This document shows positions 24,100-36,200 of a DNA stretch of 64,000 nt, piece by piece; the first letter of the stretch is position 1, and every line of letters starts with the position of its first letter. Made by a program: the position numbers and the translations under genes. The DNA is from Fulvia fulva (Eukaryota; Ascomycota; Dothideomycetes; Mycosphaerellales; Mycosphaerellaceae): contig NC_063018.1 in NCBI RefSeq assembly GCF_020509005.1, positions 186,001-250,000 on the forward strand. Direction: 5' to 3'. A model generated the notes under the pieces. It had not been told where the DNA came from. It made no database searches and saw nothing but the letters and a program-made list of their open reading frames with translations.

Positions 24100-27000
24100 C
24101 TCCTAGCCGGTCTCGTCGCGCTACGTCGTATCCTCTCTTCCTATACTACTCCTACTAGGCGGTACTGTTCTAGCTAGCCCTTCTCTAGTATCTAGTTTGT
24201 AATGCGCCGTAGGTCCTTAACGTTATTAAGAAGTGCCCTAATCGTTTAGTTCCTCGCCTTTACTATCTACTCCCCCCTTCCTAGCGACTACCTCGGATAG
24301 GTAAGGAGTACGTACCGTATATTCTAGGAGTAATAGCCGTAGAGGTAGCTAGTATTCGTGTATCCTAGAACCTTCCTCTATAATAGGTACCCCTAGAGGC
24401 CGATGTGTTCGCTTCGTAGTTGGGTTGCTATACTACTCTATGCCCTTGTAAGGCGGTAGTAGATAAGCTTTGGGGGGTGCTTAACCGCGGATTTTGTAGC
24501 TAACTATTCCTTAGGTTGTCCCGCTAGCTAAGGGCGTCTACTATACCCTACAACCTAGTTGTTCCACCCCTCTTTCTATAGTTGCTCTATAAACGATTTC
24601 TTACCTTCCTATTATGTTGCTAGCTATTCGTCCCTTACCCGGTAGTTCGGCTCGTTTCCGGGTCGAATGCCCCTATACGCTAGTACCGATTCGCGGGCCC
24701 TTACGACTACACTAGCGATGACCTTCTATACTAGGTACTATGCCGACTTGCCTAAGTAGGAGGTCCGTAGTCCCTAGATATATAGGTCGATCGGCGGTAT
24801 AGCGGTCTCGTACTTAAGTATCCTCGTTAGTATCGACTTATATGCCCCGGTAACCTTCCTTAGGGCATTGGTTTTGGATCTTCGCTAGCGGCGCGACGGG
24901 TCCCTTCGATAGGTAGGCCCTCTTACCTAAGGACTACACTTGGCTACTATAGGTAAGGACTAGCCGTACAATAGCCGTATATAGAAGTCGTGACTACCGG
25001 AAGTCCGCCCCCTATATAGACGTAGTGAGCCTCTAGCATAATGCTATATTCTGTTTAGCTTTCCGTAATATTGCCTATACGTGCTTCCTCTACCGTAGCG
25101 CCGGGTCTACCTATAGTCCGAGGATCCTAAGCTGATTTGCCGGGTTAGTCGTGTGCCCCTATATCTAGATAGAAGCTTACATATTGTAGAACCGTGGCCG
25201 GCGCGTAAAGTGTATCAGATTGTACTTTTCTAGGGCAAACCGAGCCCCGTGCCTCCTAGCCTAGTCCTCGTAGATCTTGTGCTTCTCTTCTAGTAGCCTA
25301 CAGTTCTCCTTAGTCGAGGAAGACTACGCTAGGATGTTTATGTCGTCTACGAAGCCGCTCGTAGCGGTGTTCTAGGATTCTAGGGCTAGGAGTAGCGTCG
25401 CTATAAAGAAGAGGAACAGAATAGGTGCTAGCGTTAAGCCTTACGGGATTCTAGTATAGATTGCTTAAAATAGGCTTCTATACTAGCCGACTAGGATCGA
25501 CGTACTACGGTTTTAGAGGTAGGACCGTACGAAGTTGATAAGCTACTTAGGGAGTCCTTTCGACCTTAGGATGTAGAGTAGCCGCGGGTGTGACACGTAG
25601 TCGAAGGCTCCCGATATGTCTAGGCTAAGAGGTGATAAGTTCTATCGCGGATAGCGTCGATCGCTATAGGCGCGCACCTATCTAGGTGTCCGGGAGTAGG
25701 GAGTGTTCCTCTACCGCCTCGGAGAGTCTCGTTACAACTAGCTTCTCAAGCGCCTTCCTAAGAGTGTTAAGGAGCGCAATTAGGCGGTACGACTTTACCT
25801 ACGTATAGTCTTCCTTCTACGGCTTACGTAGGACCACTATCATCGATTGTTTAAAAGCTATCGGGTGGTATCCGGTCTATAGGTAGGCGTTGAAGATCGC
25901 TATACCTACTAGGGCTAGTTAATCTCTACACTTCTTTAGTAGCTCGTTTGGGATCCTATCCGGCCCCGGGGCTTTCTTCGCCGGCAACTTCCTTAGTATA
26001 GCGGCAACTTCTCCCTCGGACACCTCCTATTAGACCGCAATACTAGGGGCTAGGGGAGTAGAGCTGTTTATGTCGCTTAGATTAGCCTCGACTAGGGGCG
26101 GGAAGAACTTGCTAGCTAGTAGACGCGCCTTAGCCTCGGGGTCGCTAACCGGGCTACTAGGCGATTATAGCGCTAGGATAGAGAAGGAGGGGCCCTATAT
26201 AGGGTCCTATCGGGCCCATTTCGCTAGCTTCTACATCCCCTCTAGCTTGCCGGCGATTTCTTCTACTATAGCCCTCTAGCCGACTACTTTCTCCCTTCGT
26301 ATTATAGCTTTCTTCTATTAGTATACCTCCCTATATACGTTCTAGGCCTCCTCGCTATAGCTGCTCGTCTACCTCCGGCGGGCTCTCCTTGCTTCTCTTA
26401 CTACCGTAGTGCACTCCGGCGTCTAGTATAGTTTAGACTATATCGTTAGTTAGGTAAGCGGAACGTGAAGTAAGGTCGCTTTTCTTATTTCGTCTGTCAA
26501 CCCCTAGACTACTTTGTCTATCTCGTCTTTACTGTTATATTACTACTACGCGATCTGGACTAGCCTCTTAGAGTCATCGAGGTACGCCTAGATGTTAGCC
26601 TAGTAGGCCTTTCCCTAGTTTAGCTTAGGGGTTCTCGCTAGTGTACGTTATATCTATGTCGTAATAGAGGTCCTGACTAGTATATGCTCTAACGACGCCT
26701 CGAGTTTATATTCGATCCTCTAGTAGGTTACCGTATACTAGTGGCTATCTAAGATCTAGGAGAGGTCGATCGTGCCTTAGAGTCCCCCTCTCTTCTAGGT
26801 GCCTAGGTCCTTCGGGGTATTAAGGGCAATTGCGTTGCTCGCCATTAAGTCGAGTACTTCGTCGGCTATAGGGTACGGCTATATAAGGCTTTCCTAGGAA
26901 GGGTAGTGTATATTAAAGTCTCCTACTACGATGTGGCACCCTTGTCTCTTTAGCGTACTGTCTAGGTGTCTACAGACCCCTAGGTCGCGGCTAGACCTCG

Positions 27001-27358
27001 AGGCTAGCGGTTGTATATATAGGTTGTGTATCTAGGTACTACCTACGTAGAGGGAGGTAATATCGCCCCCGCCTTCTTCGCTTACGTAGTACACTACCTC
27101 CTAGTCGGATTCTAGTATGTCCTTACTGATATAGAAGCACGTACGGGGTCTGCCGTCGCCTCGTAGGCATGTCGTATAGCCTAGTGACTTGTAGGTCGTT
27201 AGTCTCTTATAGTGCGGGTTAATCTATAGCTCCTGGATTGTAAGGACGTAGTAGACGCGCGGGTCCGCCTCGTGTAGGAAATGGTTCTAGACTATATCCT
27301 TGCTATAGTTGACGTTATACTAGATAATACTAAGCGTGTCGAGGCTAGTCATTGGCAT
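24100..27358 (-). pseudogene. LINE-4 ORF2 remnant: endonuclease and reverse transcriptase
   Basis: The start ATG is at 27358 (MPMTSLDTLSII). The endonuclease/exonuclease/phosphatase-type domain covers about 26650-27350, with TIQEL (near 27235), VVGDFNIHYPS (near 26920) and GTIDLS (near 26775), the expected catalytic blocks. A linker leads to the RT domain from about 25990 (KKAPGPDRIPNELLKK) with FVDD near 25345, and the C-terminal region continues to about 24100. TAG codons interrupt every domain. The end is approximate because the terminal stop cannot be told from RIP stops. Confidence 0.82.
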
Positions 27359-27399
27359 CGACAATCATTTCCTCTATATCGTCCTATGTCCTACTGCCC

Positions 27400-28650
27400 T
27401 ATACGTCCTAGTCTACGCCTATCGGCTATATACTAAAGGGGAGCCGGGCCTAGTTAGATTCCCTCGCCGTAGCTAGTAGAGTACGTGGCCTCCCGTACGC
27501 CCTAGGTTACGTATCCTTTATATCGTTCTCGGCCCTAGGGCGCTTATACCCGACCGCCGCTAGTTAGTTCCGGTATAGGCTAGCCTTACGGTCGCCGTAG
27601 AATCTTAGGGCGACGGTTCTGTTTGTGATTGCCTTGTTTTTCGCTAGTTTCCGCTATAGGCATTCCGTACTATACGATAGGTAGTGCCCCGGACAGTTCG
27701 CGTACCGTCTCGTAGTCGATATATAGTCCCTAGACATATAGTCTCCTATATAGTTCGAGTAGGCCTGCTTGTTTATACACGTATAGGTTTAGTGTCCATA
27801 CTATTAGCATTTGAAGTATTAGAGGACACGAAAGGATAAGGAGTGCTTTTCTACTGTCTTAAGGCTATATTACTAGACTAGGCCTTGTTCTATCGCTAGA
27901 TCCGCCGGTTTCGCGTCTTATAGCTATACTATTAGCGCCGAGGCCTTCTTGCCTTCTAGCCAGTTCCTATAGAGCTAAGTCGCCTTCTGGATTAGAGAGT
28001 TAAGAGTGACCGGGTTGTCCTCTTAGAGAGCGCGTAGGTGACTCTAGTTAGTTAGGTCAAACTCCTTAGTCATGTCGTAGACTAGGATCGTAAATTGTTT
28101 CGTTAAGACCTTCGCTAATACTGCAACCTTAGATGCCCACTATAGCTGTGCCTCTAGGTGCCTCCTAGTAGTAGTAGAGCTAGTATAGATCTATAGAGTG
28201 CCGTTAGACTATTAGTTCACTACGACCACCCCTAGTTAGTTAATTCGTTAGGCGAGCTCCTTATTCGATAGCTTCGCAACTTCGGCCTAGTCTTCCTTTG
28301 CTACAATACGGATCGTAACTATATCGTACGTTAGGCGGGGGCCTAGTATCGATGCCGCGACCGATGCCTAGCTATAGGGGTGTTGATTCCGGGTGGCCTT
28401 ACTAATCGCCTAGGACGTCGTCCTTATTTCTTGTTACCCTCGGTAATACGACAGTACAAGCGCCGTGCGTAGCTAAGTGATCATTACCTATAGAGACCGG
28501 TAAGGGAGCTGATCGTTAGTTTCTATACTTTTTGCGTCCTCTATAAGTTGCTACTAGTTGTCTTAGGGGGGCTTTGCCTATAGGGCCGTAGGCGCCGTTA
28601 GTGCCGTAGCCTAGGCTACTATTGCCTAGGAGTTGCCTAATGTAGCTAGG
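27400..28650 (-). pseudogene. LINE-4 ORF1 remnant (Gag-like, zinc knuckles)
   Basis: On the minus strand this frame carries a helical region and then three knuckle-like repeats (about 27690-27850) of the form CxxCxxxGHxxxxC. Several Cys read as Tyr (for example YFKC..YGH and YANCPGHYLSYSTEC), which fits TGC to TAC changes by RIP. In Tad-type LINEs ORF1 is the RNA-binding protein that packages the element RNA. It lies directly upstream of ORF2, which starts at 27358. Confidence 0.75.
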
Positions 28651-28862
28651 CACCTCCGCGGCGTTTGGAGCTAAAGAAACAGGGTGAAGAGAGCTTCAAG
28701 CTTTCTAGATTGAATGAGGTAGAACTCCCTTAGTCCTAGGGGCAGTGGCCAACTTTGTATATCGTTAGAATGGCCTTGATAAGAGCTTTCGAATATGTCT
28801 TGTTTTGGCGCAGAGATCGATTCTACGGTTTAATTACTTCGTCCTTAGATTATACGTAAATA

Positions 28863-31800
28863 TATAATACCCCTAATCCCTTTGACGTAAAGCCGACGAC
28901 TAATACTAGGAGATAGAACGGCTACTATACGGCAGATTATATACGCGGCCCTTATAGACGTAGTTATTAGCGATCATTACGAGTAAATATTATACTACGT
29001 CACCGACCTCGAATATAATATCGTCTTTGGCCTACCGTAGCTTATAGCGTATAACCTAAACATCTTCTAGGAGATAGGCGAGGTAGTATTTAGATCGGAT
29101 TACTACTTTGGTCACTATCTATAGAATAACACATCGACAATAGTATAATCCCTAAACTATCGCGAGAAGAAGAAGTAGGCACTAGTACGGTACGGACTAG
29201 AGCCCTTTACTAGAGAAGTAGCGAGCTTTATAGTAGGAGGGGCGGAGCTAAACGTCTTATTATATGACCTAGAAGACATAGACGATAAAGAAGTGGACTG
29301 CTAGGGCGTTTCTTAACGCGCGTAGGGAATGTACGCGTACCGGCCTAGGGCTAAGTACTTCTACATTATACCTACGGGGCGTAAGAGCGACGACGGAGAG
29401 CTTAAGCTAAGTGTAATAGCTACTAATGATCTAGACTAATTCTTAAACAAGCAGTTCAATTACAACCCGAAGGAGAAGTTGCCGCCGATATACTACGATA
29501 TTACGGACGCTTTCTTAGCTAAGGATTATAAAGGACTCCTACCTTACCGACTAGGCGTAGATTATAAGATTCATCTTAAGCCTAATAGTCTATAAGAGCT
29601 ACTATACCGCAAGCCCTACGGCCTAGCTAAGAAGGAGAACGAGGTAGTTAAGAAATAGCTAGACGAGCAAACATCTAAAGGGAAGGTACGGAAAGTAGGG
29701 TAAAAGACGAGCTAGTCTCCTATACTAGTGCTAGTAGTACGTAAGCCTAGAGGTAGGCTACGTGTTTATATCGACTATAGAGGATTGAATACGATTACTA
29801 TCAAGAACCGGTATCCGATTCCCTTAATATAAGAGACGCTTAACCGTATATACGGTAAGAAGTACTTCACGAAGCTAGATATTATAGTAGCCTTTAACAA
29901 GTTACGGATAGCTAAAGGGCACGAGTAGTTAACGGCGTTTACGACACGATACGGTATCTACGAGTGTCTAGTACTGCCATTCGGCTTGTATAACGGACTA
30001 GCATTGTTCCAATTATATATTAATAAGGTCTTATAAGAACACCTAGACGACTTTGTGTCGGCCTACCTAGATAACGTACTTATCTTTAGTAACACCTTAG
30101 AGGAGCATATTGAACACGTACGGAAGGTTCTTACTAAGCTACGCGATATAGGACTTATAGTAGACATCGACAAAAGCGAATTCTACTAACAGAAGGTGAA
30201 GTATCTTAGGCTAATTATAACCCCTAACGGCATCGAGATAGACCCCGAGAAACTCGAATGTATTTAGATATAGGAAGCTCCTAAGAACCTGAAGGATGTC
30301 TAGGCCTTCCTTAGATTTACTAACTTCTATAGGCGGTTTATCGAAGCATTTTCGCGTATAGCTACTCCTCTTATAAACCTGACCAAGTCGGACGGACTAA
30401 GCAATTATAAGAACAGAAGGATTCAATAGTCACTAGATTACTAACGAGCCTTTAACAATTTGAAAGCTACGTTTAGTAAAGCCGGCATGCTCGTACATTA
30501 TATACTAGGTAGGGAAACGGTAGTAGAGACAGATTCTTTAGATTTTGTAAACGCCGGCGTACTTTGATAGTATAACGAGAATAGTGTGCTACATCCTATA
30601 GCCTTCTACTCGAAGAAGTTAGGTCTATAGGAGTGCAATTATGAAATCTATAACAAGGAACTGTTAGCTATAATTAAGGCTTTTGAGGAATAGAGACCCG
30701 AGCTCGCCTACGAAGTAGATAATAAGGACTTATAGCTAGTCAAGATTTACACTGACTATAAGAACCTAGAATACTTTATAAAGACAAAGTAGCTAAATCG
30801 GCGACAAGCGCGTTAGGCTAAGTTCTTATTATAGTTCAACTTCAAGATAATATACCGTCTAGGACTTTAAGGTACAAAGCTAGACAGCCTAACGAGACGT
30901 AGCTAGGACCTTCCGTAGAGGGTAGACGACCCTCGGAACTAGTATTAGTATTAGATATTGCTACCTCCTAAGCGATTCCTTAAGATCGCCTTACTATAGG
31001 TAACAGTAGAAGATACGCCGGAAGAAGAGGAACTAGTATAGCTAAACCCTAAAGCTAAAGAGTTCATGCCTATAGAACGAGATACGCCTACTAAATAACC
31101 GGCGACGCGTAAAAGTTAGCGGGAAGCCGAACTCGAGTATCGAATATCGACGGCGTACGTAACCGATAACGAGCTTAAGACCGCGATCAAGGACCTATAG
31201 AAAGACCGCACTCCTACACTACTATAGAGAGCAAAGATTCACCTAGTACACTACAAAGTAGATAGCGACCTACTATATGTTCGAAATCAATACGACGGCT
31301 AGAGCTTATAGGTACTAAATGACTAAGCCTTATAGACTAGGATAATTAAGATAAACTATAACGCTCTAGTAGTAGGCTATCTAGGACGAGCTCGTACTTA
31401 TAAACTCGTAGCACGTAAATTCTACTGGCCTAGATTAGCGAGATCCGTACGTAGATATACCGCGAATTGCCGTACCTACTATATAACAAAATCTCTACAC
31501 TCCTAGCCACTAGGATTATTACAGCTACTTCCTATTCTAGATCGGCCTTAGAAACATATTATAGTCCACTTCGTTATCGGACTCCTAGACAGTACTCTTA
31601 ACGGCATAGTCTATAACAACATTATAACCGTTACTAATAGGCTTACTAAGGAAGTCGAGCTGATCCCTATTAGCGTAATAATAGTATAGAATACGGCAAG
31701 GCTTTTCCTTAAATATATATTCTGTCGGCGCGGGTTTCCTAATACTATTATATTAGACCGTAGTAAGTAGTAGGTTGCTACCTTCTAGAAGAAACTCTAT

Positions 31801-33190
31801 AAGATACTCCGTACAAATCGTAAGCTAAGTTCTTCGTATCACCTAGAAACTAATAGATAGTCAGAACGTACTAACTAGGCGATAGAATAGTATCTTCGTA
31901 TATCTACTAATAAGGCATAGGATAACTAGGTAGGATAGCTATGCCTTACTTAGTTCGCGATCAACAATTACCTGTCCGAGACTACTAGTATATCGCCGTT
32001 CTACGCTACCTTAGGCTATAACCCTAAGTTTATAGAGCGAGTTGACCTAAACGCTAGAAAGGAGGGAGGACTAACTACTCTCTAGCGACTAGATACGCGA
32101 TCAGTAGAAACCTTTATACGTCGAATTTACGAGCTTTATAAGCACCTTTAAGAGAATATACGAATGTCATAAGCTCTCTAAGTAGAAGTAGTAAACTGCT
32201 ACCGAAGTATTCCTCTAGACTATAAGGTAGGTGATTAGGTGTATCTTAGTACTAAGAACATCCGTACGACTCGACTATCTAAGAAGCTAGACAGGAAATA
32301 TACCGGCCCTTACTAGATTACGGAAGTCATACCGGCTAGACTCTCTTATCGACTGAAACTATTAGACGCTCTAGCAGGACTTAATAACTACTTCTATACC
32401 TCACTACTATAACGAGCCGACCACCTCGATTTCCTACTACTTAAAGGGCAGCATCTAGCGCCGCTACTACCGATAACTATCGAATCTAACACTACCGAGG
32501 CTAATATAGTAGCCGATATAGTAGTAGCACCTACGTAGATATACGAGGTAGGAAAGATCCTTAATATATATACCCGTAAGCGGGTAGGCAAGGTGAAGAA
32601 GGGGCATAAGCGTAAGGTAGATATATAGTATAAGGTGAAATAGGCTAGATATTAGAACGAGGAGGATAGTGAGACCTAGTAACCTATAGAGGATATACTT
32701 AAACACGTAGCCGCCGCTATTATAGACTTTTACTATAACCGGCCGGAGTTATCTCGCCTATAGGCTTCGTAGCTCTATCTAACTAGTCCCTACTAGCTAC
32801 TAAGGTGCTCGGGCTTAACACGATTAGGGTTATTCCGAAAGACACCGTTACGAATAAGTCGCCTCGAGCCTTACCTCTAATAGAATCTGCTCCGTATATA
32901 TTCGATACTCGAGTAGAGCCTATAGAGCCTATAATAATACCTAACTTTAGTCATAAGGATTATACGCGAGTACTAGCCGAAGACAGACTTAGGTCTAGGG
33001 CAAGCTAGCTAACTAGGTAATATGTTTCTCGAAGGAAGCCGGTCGGGGATAGTCTTAATAGAGCGAATACGATGTTATCGGATAACGACAGGGTACTAGA
33101 GAATGATTAGGCGTTCGCGCGATTATAGAGCTCGATAGGCAAGTAGCCTTATAAGGTGGATAACGCTTAGAGGACTAAGGCGTGTTTTGG
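28863..33190 (+). pseudogene. Gypsy-B copy 1 pol remnant with chromodomain
   Basis: Protease tail (DLEYNIVFGLP near 29007), RT ([17 protein letters not shown] near 29740; [20 protein letters not shown] near 29980), RNase H (YNKELLAIIKAFEE near 30650; YTDYKNLEYFIKTK near 30750), integrase (zinc region near 31390-31500, core near 31560-32000, GPY-like TGPY near 32303) and chromodomain (IYEVGKILNIYTRKR near 32540 to YYNRPE near 32748). The YLDD motif reads YLDN (30064-30075). The first catalytic Asp of integrase reads His (IVHFV, near 31561-31575) but is Asp in copy 2; this is not a RIP change. The G-tract at 33190-33199 is the polypurine tract. Confidence 0.9.
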
Positions 33191-33202
33191 GAGGGGGGGT
33201 AC

Positions 33203-33386
33203 TATTACGGGCAGCCCGCGACCCCCTACTATAGCTACGTCGGCCCGGCTAAACCGCGGACCTTCTGTATCGGATTAGCGCGGCTTGGCTTTGCTTTATA
33301 ACTTCGCCGCGCCTCGCGCTCCTCTTTCGTAGCTTTATAGAACAACAACTATCTCGTTCGGACCCTTTAATACGCGCGCTCTTATA
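33203..33386 (+). repeat. Gypsy-B copy 1 3' LTR (184 bp)
   Basis: Same ends as the 5' LTR (TATTACGGG .. CTTATA) and the same length. It differs at scattered C/T and G/A sites. It abuts Gypsy-F protease sequence without a recognisable target duplication. Confidence 0.92.
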
Positions 33387-33920
33387 GCGTAGTACTTCTA
33401 ACTAGGTAGTATAATCTATATTATATAGACTTCCGCTCCTTTCTTACGAGCTAGTTTTGCTCCGTAGGCCGCGGAGATGTTTACGATATCGATCTCTAGT
33501 TCTAGTTCGACAACTCGTTACTTTTGTTTCGTATATCGGTACGGTCGCTTTAATATCTTAACGCCGTCTACCGGTAACGGTTATCGAGTATATATACGGA
33601 AGTTATCCTCTTCGTCCTCGAACGTCGTATAGAACTATAGTTAGGGTATATACTTAGGTAACGATAGCGTAGGAGCGGTAACTTCGTCGGGGTTATCTTC
33701 TACTATCGGCGATCGATAATTACCTAATAGTACTAGCGTAGCTAGATAGTTTATAGACTATACTATTAGGTACTTATTAGACCTCTAGTTTGCCTTATAG
33801 GTACGGCATTTTAAATGATTTATTATTATAATGCCCTTCTCCTATTATATCTCTAGTTCGTAGTCTACGAACTAACTAGAGCCGAGCACGATATTATACT
33901 CTAGTGATTCTACTAAATAG
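33387..33920 (-). pseudogene. Gypsy-F protease-region remnant
   Basis: Read on the minus strand it has ESLEYNIVLG (near 33905-33875), the block just after a retroviral-type aspartic protease core, as also seen in Gypsy-B and Gypsy-C. A poorly conserved spacer before RT follows. It ends at the Gypsy-B LTR. Several TAG codons. Confidence 0.65.
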
Positions 33921-36200
33921 ATAGATAGATTATTCATTCGCCTGTTTTAGTGCCCTATGGCCTATGCAGGTCTCTCGCTATTTAGGTCTATTTGTGTAGG
34001 TAGGAAACCCGATTAACGGATGAAAACCTCCTCGTCTTTGCCCTCCTCGTTCTTTCCTGTCTTGTCCTTTCGTTCTCCTTCCTTCAGGGTACGCTAGTGT
34101 CATGGTTGTTACCCTATGACTACCTTGCCCGTAACCCTAGTGATGTCCTCCTCTCGATTCCCTTTCTCCCTTCTGTTTCCCCGGCTCTTCTCTCTCTCTC
34201 CCTCCTCTCTATCCACCTTTCCGTTTCTACTGCTAGGGAGAATTGCTCTAGGTAGTCCTCGTTAAGGATCCATCTTGTCACTCTCCTTATATCTTGTCTG
34301 TCCTGGATGATGGCCTGGTATTGCCTGTCTCTTGCCTTCGCCCTCCACTGGCTTCTCCCTTTTACCCACTTAGTACAGTTCAGCACCATGTGCTCCGGGT
34401 TTTAGGATAGGTAGCCACAGGGGCAACGTTTAGAATCGTATCCTGGGACTCTTCTTTGGTGCAAGTATGCTCTCAGCCCAATGTGCTCAGAGCGAATCTG
34501 GATAGCTATGCTTGCTTCCGCCCTCTTCAGGTCTTTGTAGATAAGGTAGTTATACCTCCCGAAGGTCCTGGCCGCTAGTGGGGCTCCTGGCCTCACCGGT
34601 TTTTGGTTCCAACGCGTTTCCTATAGGTGACCTGCGATTCTTTCTGCTTGGCTTTGCTTCTTTTTCCCTTTGTCCCCTGTGTTAGCTTGCTCCCTCAGAG
34701 CTTCTCTCTGTTTAAGGGCTGCTAGGATTTCCTGTGATGTTTTTAGGTCTGCTTCCTTCTATGGGATCATGTGTGGCCGGTTGGGTCTTCTCCTCCTCTC
34801 CCACTAGGTTCTTATCCTTTGAGTAGCTGCTTGGATAGTTCCCTGGGCTGGGTATGCTGATGTCTTCTCTGCGTATTGACACCTCATGCCCTGGAGGTAC
34901 TCCCTGATAGGGGCTGTACCTGATTCCATTTCCATTGTCCTGTGAGGGGTTGACTTGTATGCCCCTAGTACTCTCTTTAGGCAGGCTGCCTGCGCTCTGT
35001 TGAGGGGGTCCTCAATTCTCTTCGGGATGTGTTTTTCCGCTGCCCAAATTGCTGCTCTATATAGCATTACGGGCTTGACAATGGCCTTGTACATAGTCTA
35101 GGCCTTTGTGAAGGTCGCCCCCCAGGTTGACGCAGTGAGTCTCTCGATTGATTGTCTGTTAGTGTCCGCTCTCGCTTGCGCCTTCTTCACTTGTGGTCCC
35201 TAGCTGAGTTTCGGGTCTAGCCATATCCCAAGGACTCTGAGTTCCCTTGTAGGATGGGTCTCGAACCCCTGGATTTTTACTGGTGCTACCAAGTTGTGTT
35301 TTGTCTTTGCCTTACTAAAATGGATAAGTTGGTACTTGTCCGGTGCGAATTTTGCCCTATGCTCTCTTGCCCACTTTTCGTATTGTCTATGTCTCTCCTC
35401 TAGGAGTGCGCAGTTTTCCTCTGTAGACCCCGACCACGCTAGGATATTTGTGTCATCTACGAACCCCGATGCTGAGGTGTTTGCTGTTTCTAGGAGTGGG
35501 GTCAGGTCGGCCATAAAGAGGAGCAACAGAATTGGGGAGAGTGTAGAGCCCTGTGGGATGCCCGTGTTCGCAATTGGGGTCTACGGGGCTTTGAAGGACC
35601 CTAGGAGGATCTGGGTTGTTCTGTCCTTAAGGAATGACTGCACAAAGTGTACTATCCAGGCTAGGATGCTTTTCATTCTGAGGATGTGTAGGAGCCTTGC
35701 GTGGGACACATTGTCGAAAGCCCCTAATATGTCTAGTGAAAGCAGTGAGGCTACCTTGTTGTTGCCATAGTGCTAGATGTGTCTGATTTGCTCTATAATC
35801 AGTTCGACTGCTGTGAGGGTAGATCTCTTTTGTCTCCCCCCCATTTGCGTTGCCGGGAGGAGGTTGTGTTCTTCTACTATTCCGGTGAGCCTTATAGCCA
35901 CGACCTTCTCTAGGAGCTCCCCTAGTGTGTTCAGCAACGCAATTGGTCTGTATGACTTCAACTTGGTATAGTCTTCCTTTTGGGGTTTCCTTAGGACGCA
36001 AGTCAGTGATTGCCTAAAGGCCTTTGGGCAATACCCCTGCTTCATGCACTGGGTAAAGATTGGCGCAAGCACTGGAGTAATGAGGCTGCTGCTAGCTTTT
36101 AGGTAATAGTTAGGGATCTTGTCTGGGCCTGGGGCTTTGTTGCCCTTTAGTTTCTTGATAATGTTTCCGATCTCTATAGCAGACACTTGCCAGTTAGCCT
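33921..36200 (-). mobile_element. LINE-3: 5'-truncated LINE, lightly mutated
   Basis: Flanked by the 15-bp GATTCTACTAAATAG on both sides (33906-33920 and 36201-36215). The left end has the ATAGATAGATT tail. It begins inside the RT domain on the right and reaches the 3' UTR on the left, 2280 bp. It is the same family as LINE-1 and LINE-2. Only about seven TAG stops interrupt it, far fewer than in the Gypsy-F sequence around it, so it inserted after most of the RIP there or escaped it. Confidence 0.92.
34120..36195 (-). pseudogene. LINE-3 ORF2 remnant: reverse transcriptase and C-terminal zinc finger
   Basis: The RT starts with IGNIIKKLKGNKAPGPDKIPN (near 36180-36115), continues with KSYRPIALLNTLGELLEKV (near 35970-35915) and RSTLTAVELIIEQI, and has the intact active site GFVDDTNIL (near 35466-35440). 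The thumb/linker region covers 35520-34800. The C-terminal block has SEASIAIQIRSEHIG-like sequence and CPCGYLS..NPEHMVLNC (near 34440-34385). The frame ends at a stop near 34120. TAG codons at Trp/Gln positions divide it into open segments (for example 35773-36186, 35200-35526 and 34804-35094). The endonuclease is missing through 5' truncation. Confidence 0.88.

Larger units (their letters stand above)
23916..28849 (-). mobile_element. LINE-4: near full-length Tad-like LINE in Gypsy-B copy 1
   Basis: At 4934 bp this is the longest LINE here. The 13-bp TTATACGTAAATA flanks it on both sides (23903-23915 and 28850-28862), and the uninterrupted site in Gypsy-B copy 2 (near 52418-52430) confirms the insertion point. 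The 3' end has the TAGATAGATAG tail. Minus-strand order is ORF1 with zinc knuckles, then endonuclease, RT and a C-terminal Cys/His motif. RIP stops are present throughout, but FVDD is intact near 25345. The last 200 bp on the 5' side (28650-28849) look less mutated. Confidence 0.9.
21225..33386 (+). mobile_element. Gypsy-B copy 1: Ty3/gypsy chromovirus with nested LINE
   Basis: Two 184-bp LTRs (21225-21408 and 33203-33386) enclose gag and pol in the order protease, RT, RNase H, integrase, chromodomain. Removing the nested LINE and its duplication leaves about 7215 bp, against 7216 bp for copy 2 without its own insertion, so the element is complete in length. Many TAG codons make it inactive. 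The two flanks do not form a target duplication (ACGCT on the left, GCGTA on the right) and belong to different older elements, Fot1-2 and Gypsy-F. Confidence 0.93.
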
